Source: Aridibacter sp965216195 (lineage in GTDB: Bacteria > Acidobacteriota > Blastocatellia > Pyrinomonadales > Pyrinomonadaceae). Taken from it: a stretch of 64,000 bases of DNA. Each line of letters starts with the position of its first letter. Positions within the stretch are counted from its first letter, which is position 1. A program made the position numbers and the translations under genes. The stretch is from NCBI GenBank assembly GCA_965216195.1, contig OZ244151.1, positions 1,426,001-1,490,000 of the forward strand, in the 5' to 3' direction. The notes under the pieces were generated by a model that was not told the origin of the DNA, did not search any database, and saw nothing but the letters and a program-made list of their open reading frames with translations. Below, piece after piece: positions 59,674 to 64,000 of this stretch.

Positions 59674-61788
59674 TTGCCGAGAATGAAAGCATTCAGTACC
59701 GAGAATTTACGCAATTTGGCTATCATTGGACACGGCGACGCAGGTAAAACCCAACTCGTCAGTTCGCTTCTTTATGTTTCTGGAAAAACCCCGCGCTGGG
59801 GAAAGGTCGATGAAGGAACAACAATCACAGACCATGATGAAGATTCAATTGAAAAGAAAATTACCCTAAACAACAATTTTGCTCACCTCGAATATAAGGA
59901 GAAAAAAATAAATTTCATCGATTCACCCGGCTATGCAGCTTTCGTTGCACATGCTAGACCGGCATGTAGAGTAGCGGACCTCGCACTTGTGGTAGTGGAT
60001 GGCGTTAATGGAATCGAAGTTCAAACCGAAAGGACGTGGAACTACGCAAATGAGTTTATGCTTCCGCGTTTTATGGTGATCAGCAAGCTCGACAAGGAGC
60101 GCGCTGACTTTGACCACGCAGTCGAAACTGCTGTGGACTCCTTCGCTCGCTCAGTTGTACCGTTTACACTACCGATCGGATCCGAAGAAAATTTCAAAGG
60201 CGTTATAGACGTTGTGCACGAAAAAGCGTTTGAATTTGATGAAAAAGGAAAAGCTAAAGAAATAGATATTCCGGAAGACATGAAAGATCAGGTTTCGTCT
60301 ACGCGGGAGAAACTGGTTGAAATCGTCGCGGAATCTGATGACGACCTACTTGAAAAATATTTCGACGAAGGAAAGCTCTCTGATGAAGATGTGATCCCAA
60401 ATCTTTCTAAGGCGATCGCGAAGAGCAAACTCTGCCCGGTTTTTGCCGTTTCGTCAGAAACCCTTGTTGGGCTCTCGATATTGCTCGATTACATCGTGGA
60501 ATTTGGCCCGAATCCGGCGACTCACGAGAAAGAATTCGGCTACGCAGATTACAATATGGACGGCGATAAAATCGAACGAAAATATTCAAACGACGAGCCT
60601 TTCTCAGCCTATGTATTTCGAACAATAGCAGATCCATTTGCCGGGAGAATCAACGTGATGAAGGTCGTTTCGGGCACCGTTAAGTCGGATGCCACAGTCT
60701 ATAACTCAACTCAAGACGAAAACGAGCGCCTTGGCGCGCTTCACGTTATCCAGGGAAAAGACATCGAAAAGGTTGACAGTGCTCAAACCGGCGACATAAT
60801 TGCCGTCGTAAAACTCAAGGAAACGCAAACAGGAGACACACTTTGCGATAAGAGCGCTGAGATCGTATTTCCGGAGGTTCAGTATCGCGAACCGGCAGTC
60901 GCATTTGCGATTGAACCGAAATCTCGCGCAGACGAAGATAAGATCAGTATTGCGCTCCACAAAATCCTCGAAGAAGATCCAAGTCTGAAATTTGATCGCG
61001 ATGCCCAGACGAGCGAGTTTATTTTAAGTGGATCGGGGCAACAACATATCGAAACGGTTGTTGAAAAGCTCAAAAAACGTTACCAGGTAGAAGTTGAGCT
61101 GCATCCGCCCAAGGTACCTTATAAGGAAACAATTACTGCCCGGGTCGAAGTCCAGGGCCGACATAAAAAACAATCTGGTGGACGCGGCCAGTTTGGAGAC
61201 TGTAAGGTTTCATTCGAGCCGCTTGCCCGCGGAAAGGGCTTTGAGTTTGAAGATAAAATATTTGGTGGTGCGATCCCCCAAAACTTCCGTCCTGCGGTGG
61301 AAAAAGGAATCGTGGAGGCTGCTCAAAATGGCGCTCTCGCCGGTTATCCGCTTGTAGATTTTAAGGTAACGCTTGTCGATGGAAGCTACCACGCGGTCGA
61401 TTCAGACGAACATTCTTTCAAAGCAGCCGGCCGGAAAGCATTTCGAAATGCAATGGACAAGGCGAGACCGACGCTGCTGGAGCCGATCATGGAGGTTGAG
61501 GTTTTCTGTCCGCAGGAGGTTTCGGGCGACATTATGGGCGACTTAAACCAACGGCGCGGCCGCGTTGGCGGAATGGATATGCGGGGCAAACAGCAGGTGA
61601 TCAAAGCCAACGTACCACTGGCCGAGATGCTTGATTATCAAGGGCGTTTGAATTCGATGACGCAAGCCCGCGGAAGCTACCATATGCAGTTTTCCCACTA
61701 CGATCCGCTACCGCATAATCTTCAGACAAACGTCATAAATCAGGCCAAGGAGGACGGTCGGATTCGAAGTCACGAGGACGACGATTAA
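59674..61788 (+). CDS. EF-G-like translational GTPase (EF-G2 type)
   Basis: A 704-residue GTPase with the full EF-G domain plan: G domain, domain II, III, IV (KQSGGRGQFGDCKVSFEPL) and V. The G motifs are divergent: G1 GHGDAGKT (19-26), DSPG (83-86) in place of DTPG and SKLD (137-140) in place of NKxD. This places it in the EF-G2 paralogue group and not in the main elongation factor. The start is taken as TTG 59674, with AAGGAG at 59664-59669. An ATG three codons later at 59683 is possible, and neither spacing is ideal. Ribosome recycling or stress-related translocation is possible. Confidence 0.88.
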   Translation: MPRMKAFSTENLRNLAIIGHGDAGKTQLVSSLLYVSGKTPRWGKVDEGTTITDHDEDSIEKKITLNNNFAHLEYKEKKINFIDSPGYAAFVAHARPACRVADLALVVVDGVNGIEVQTERTWNYANEFMLPRFMVISKLDKERADFDHAVETAVDSFARSVVPFTLPIGSEENFKGVIDVVHEKAFEFDEKGKAKEIDIPEDMKDQVSSTREKLVEIVAESDDDLLEKYFDEGKLSDEDVIPNLSKAIAKSKLCPVFAVSSETLVGLSILLDYIVEFGPNPATHEKEFGYADYNMDGDKIERKYSNDEPFSAYVFRTIADPFAGRINVMKVVSGTVKSDATVYNSTQDENERLGALHVIQGKDIEKVDSAQTGDIIAVVKLKETQTGDTLCDKSAEIVFPEVQYREPAVAFAIEPKSRADEDKISIALHKILEEDPSLKFDRDAQTSEFILSGSGQQHIETVVEKLKKRYQVEVELHPPKVPYKETITARVEVQGRHKKQSGGRGQFGDCKVSFEPLARGKGFEFEDKIFGGAIPQNFRPAVEKGIVEAAQNGALAGYPLVDFKVTLVDGSYHAVDSDEHSFKAAGRKAFRNAMDKARPTLLEPIMEVEVFCPQEVSGDIMGDLNQRRGRVGGMDMRGKQQVIKANVPLAEMLDYQGRLNSMTQARGSYHMQFSHYDPLPHNLQTNVINQAKEDGRIRSHEDDD

Positions 61789-61970
61789 CGGACAAACGGC
61801 TATGCCGTGAAAAAAACGAGCCAGGGGCAACTCATAAGAAAACTGTACGGCAAAGGCGTGGGCCCCATTTTTAATAGTCACTGCGAATCAAAAAGGCGGA
61901 AACACGCTGCGCTTAGGAGTGGGCACTCTACGGAATACCCACAAAAATCAAAGAAAAGGAGCGAAAAACC

Positions 61971-62162
61971 ATGACCGTTTTTGGATACGACATTGTCGGA
62001 ATTCCGTTTGCGGCGGGGATCCCTTTTCCTTTTATCGGAGTGCTTCTTTCAACAATGATTGCGAGCTTGGCAATGACATTGAGCTCCGTTTCCGTGATTA
62101 CGAATTCGCTTCGAGTAAAGAATCTTTGGAAATCGAGGAACAACCCAATTCAGGCGAGGTAA
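61971..62162 (+). CDS. 63-residue protein matching the last two helices of a Cu+ P-type ATPase
   Basis: A 63-residue membrane protein whose whole length matches the end of CopA-type Cu(I) ATPases. GYDIVGIPFAAGIPFPF corresponds to the YN-IGIPxAAG helix, and MTLSSVSVITNSL to the final MxxSS helix with its Met and two Ser metal ligands (Met35, Ser38 and Ser39). The YN of the first helix is YD here. The upstream 180 bases do not encode the rest of the ATPase. It has an own AAGGAG ribosome-binding site 8 bases before the ATG. It could be a remnant of a lost copper pump or a functional small metal-binding membrane peptide. Confidence 0.75.
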   Translation: MTVFGYDIVGIPFAAGIPFPFIGVLLSTMIASLAMTLSSVSVITNSLRVKNLWKSRNNPIQAR

Positions 62163-62173
62163 ATGTTTTTCTG

Positions 62174-62314
62174 TCAGACGGTTTTTCCGCAGTCGCAATC
62201 ACTTGGACAACTTGATTTGTGAGAAAACGAACGTAGTTTCCTATAGCCTCCAAACACCGCTAGAGCAGTCGCAATAAACACAACTACCCCAACAATTACA
62301 CCTTCTAAGCTCAT
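62174..62314 (-). CDS. FeoB-associated Cys-rich small membrane protein
   Basis: A 46-residue protein with an N-terminal membrane helix (about 5-24) and a short basic stretch followed by the Cys cluster SSCPSDCDCGKTV (Cys 36, 40 and 42). This is the build of the FeoB-associated Cys-rich family of ferrous-iron transport accessory peptides. It starts seven bases after the haem oxygenase stop, so the two are co-transcribed. No FeoB gene is in the window. Its neighbours suggest a role in handling iron released from haem. Confidence 0.7.
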   Translation of the reverse strand: MSLEGVIVGVVVFIATALAVFGGYRKLRSFSHKSSCPSDCDCGKTV

Positions 62315-62321
62315 AAATCAG

Positions 62322-62918
62322 TTAAGCAGTAGTTCCAAGCGAAATGTCCAAAGAATCTTCAAAACATTTTTTGTAACTATCAAAGGTAGCTTTTGCTGAT
62401 TCAACGATCGTATCACCGGCATCGTTGGCTTCAGAAAATGCGGTTACCGCCATGCCAAAATCCTTCCACATTGGCCCGGTTTCTTTCCCGTAACCATTGA
62501 AGAAAGAGCCTCCGTTTTCAGGCGTGAGACCGAGATGCTCTTTCAGGTGCCGGTTTATAACTTGACCGCCAAGCGTTGCACCTTCCATTACGTATAGACT
62601 TCCAAAAGCCTTCGCGTGTGTATCCAGCGCAGGTAAACTTTCCCAGGGCGGCAAAGCATCAATCTCTTCATCCGATACGCCGAGATTCTTCAAATCCTCC
62701 CTGATACGCCCGGTTTTCCGACGTTCTTCGAAATTGAAATTAACCTTTGACCAATCGAGGTCAGCGACCACCGGCTCGATCGTCGAGTAAAAACGATAGT
62801 TTTTACAAAGCAGCATCTTGTAATCATCCATATTAAACATACGGTTCATTACATCTACAGTTTTTTCAAGACCTACGTGCTGCTCTTTCGTCTCTTCTTT
62901 TAATCTTCCTAAAATCAT
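62322..62918 (-). CDS. Haem oxygenase (biliverdin-producing)
   Basis: A 198-residue helical enzyme that opens haem to biliverdin, CO and Fe2+. The N-terminal LKEETKEQHVGLEKTVDVM carries the proximal His (His14). The distal-helix region contains LYVMEGATLGGQVINRHL, and the C-terminal MWKDFGMAVTAFSEAND matches the family. It lies between a TonB receptor gene (20 bases upstream) and the Cys-rich peptide gene (7 bases downstream). The three form a haem uptake and degradation operon. Confidence 0.9.
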   Translation of the reverse strand: MILGRLKEETKEQHVGLEKTVDVMNRMFNMDDYKMLLCKNYRFYSTIEPVVADLDWSKVNFNFEERRKTGRIREDLKNLGVSDEEIDALPPWESLPALDTHAKAFGSLYVMEGATLGGQVINRHLKEHLGLTPENGGSFFNGYGKETGPMWKDFGMAVTAFSEANDAGDTIVESAKATFDSYKKCFEDSLDISLGTTA

Positions 62919-62938
62919 GATTTTTCTCGCTTTTTGAA

Positions 62939-64000
62939 TTAGTTTATATCCAAAGTAGTTCCGAAAACAAACGAACGGCCTCTCGCCGGCGCAAACGTAA
63001 ACTGCTCGCTATAGAATCTACCAAACAAATTCTTGACTCCTGCGTTAAAACTAATTCGAAAGCGTTCGGTGCGATAAGTAAACCCGCCGCCAATATCGCT
63101 CACTGCAAATCCGGGTTCCGCGCCGCCGTTCACGCGCAAAAAGGACTCCGAAAGCCTTTCTTGCTTGCTTACGATACGTGTCGTCCAATCAAGATAGTAA
63201 TTGTTGAGTATGTTTTGCCAGCGCAAGTTTAGAACCGTTTTAATGGGTGTAATGGTTGTCAGAGGTTGGGATGCATCAAGGTCGTCGCCTCGCAAATAAC
63301 TAATACTCCCGCTTGGCGTCAAAAACCCTATGCCCAGTTTGATGGGTATTTCTGCATCAGCTTCAAAGCCCTGTATTCGCGCACGTCCGATATTTGTAGT
63401 TTGAAAGAGACCGTCGGGAATGGCTACCGGAGTGCCGTTGATGATTCCGATCCGCTCGTTTGAGAGCAGGTTGCGATAGGTATTGTTGAAATAGACTATC
63501 GAACCGACAAATTTCGAGTTTCGGAATTTTGCCCCGACATCAAAATTTATGCCGCTTTCCGGCTCAAGATTCGGATTTCCCACTATCAGACCTCCAAGCG
63601 ACCCAGGACCGGTAAAAAATCTTTCAAACAAATTCGGAACGCGATACGAACGCCCAACTCTGCCGGTTAGACTAACTTCGTCCGTAGCGTGAAACACAAC
63701 GCCAAAATCTCCCGTAACTGCAGTCTCATTCGTGTTTAAGCCACCCGCAAAGCCACCCAAACCGAGCGCTTCTATTTGATCAGGCGTCAGCGGAATCGTA
63801 AACCCTTCCGTCGGAGATGAGTTGGCAAAGAATTGCTCGACTCGAATGCCGCCGACCAACTTCAAGTTCTTTCCAAGATCAAACTGATCCTGAGCAAATA
63901 CGGCAAAACTTCCAAAATTCGAGTCTGGAACACTTGGCGAGGTTTCATTCCTCTCCACCAGCACAGGCGGAAAGACCCTAAAATTGGGTTCCATTATTTC
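62939..64000 (-). CDS. TonB-dependent outer-membrane receptor (partial, C-terminal part)
   Basis: At least 350 residues of the beta-barrel of a TonB-dependent receptor, running off the right edge of the window. The frame remains open beyond the M at 63994 (Glu-Ile before it), so the true start lies outside. Barrel strands with alternating hydrophobic and aromatic residues are plain (VGGIRVEQFFANSSPTEGF, GRVGRSYRVPNLFERFFTG, NLEPESGINFDVGAKF). It ends GRSFVFGTTLDIN, near the usual aromatic last strand. The TonB box and plug are not visible. Position upstream of haem oxygenase suggests a haem or ferric-siderophore substrate. Confidence 0.9.
   Translation of the reverse strand, partial: EIMEPNFRVFPPVLVERNETSPSVPDSNFGSFAVFAQDQFDLGKNLKLVGGIRVEQFFANSSPTEGFTIPLTPDQIEALGLGGFAGGLNTNETAVTGDFGVVFHATDEVSLTGRVGRSYRVPNLFERFFTGPGSLGGLIVGNPNLEPESGINFDVGAKFRNSKFVGSIVYFNNTYRNLLSNERIGIINGTPVAIPDGLFQTTNIGRARIQGFEADAEIPIKLGIGFLTPSGSISYLRGDDLDASQPLTTITPIKTVLNLRWQNILNNYYLDWTTRIVSKQERLSESFLRVNGGAEPGFAVSDIGGGFTYRTERFRISFNAGVKNLFGRFYSEQFTFAPARGRSFVFGTTLDIN

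Noticed and set aside
61789..61970. Remaining parts of a copper ATPase upstream of the 63-residue protein
   Set aside because: All three forward frames were inspected by eye for ATPase motifs such as the DKTG or CPC stretches. None was found.

Overview
The window comes from a Gram-negative bacterial chromosome of moderate G+C. Evidence for a Gram-negative envelope is an LptE-like protein, a BamD-like protein, an ExbD protein, a TonB-dependent receptor and meso-DAP-type MurE. Several features fit Acidobacteriota, probably class Blastocatellia: serine/threonine kinases joined to TolB-type beta-propellers, an ECF sigma factor of the acidobacterial/planctomycete type, FHA/zinc-ribbon signalling proteins, a four-helix-bundle (S23/IVP) gene and many TPR proteins. 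That placement is an inference from gene families. No 16S rRNA gene is present to confirm it.

Layout. 1-7.8 kb: an HD-GYP c-di-GMP phosphodiesterase, a tRNA-Thr and a minus-strand signalling operon (zinc-ribbon/FHA protein, zinc-ribbon/kinase/zinc-ribbon/FHA protein, RDD membrane protein, FHA-GAF-PP2C phosphatase). 8-14.3 kb: a MacAB-like ABC export operon, interrupted between its two permease genes by a four-helix-bundle gene with inverted GACTTCC-type repeats on both sides. 14.6-18.3 kb: tig-clpP-clpX and a tRNA-Leu. 18.4-31 kb: mostly housekeeping genes (murE, a PilZ protein, an APC permease, pabB, exbD, a membrane J-protein, rpsT, lptE-holA, folP, ftsH, tilS). 31.1-40.1 kb: a CAP-domain secreted protein behind a cyclic-di-GMP-I riboswitch, then a long minus-strand run fmt-trhO-rsmB-PASTA-rpe-BamD-like-TPR. 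In front of fmt lies a perfect array of about 34 copies of a 7-bp unit. 40.5-47.3 kb: an alkaline phosphatase, an ECF sigma factor, a kinase/beta-propeller protein with a lipoprotein partner, and a 235-bp MITE-like element with perfect 19-bp terminal inverted repeats. 47.4-59.4 kb: a secreted protein, P5C dehydrogenase, peptide deformylase, a zinc-ribbon membrane protein, a second CAP protein, a haem-binding protein, yraN, an S9 peptidase, a ChaN-like protein, murB and a TPR protein. 59.7-64 kb: an EF-G-like GTPase, a 63-residue protein that matches only the last two helices of a Cu+ P-type ATPase, and an iron/haem group (FeoB-associated Cys-rich peptide, haem oxygenase, TonB receptor running off the window).

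How the parts connect. The HD-GYP enzyme, the PilZ protein and the riboswitch show c-di-GMP signalling with at least one RNA-level target in this window. The 2.3-7.8 kb operon looks like a complete phospho-signalling module: kinase, phosphatase and three FHA phosphothreonine readers. PabB and FolP both belong to folate synthesis. Fmt and Def, encoded apart, add and remove the N-terminal formyl group. Several intergenic spacers are filled by different families of short tandem repeats that abut start or stop codons.
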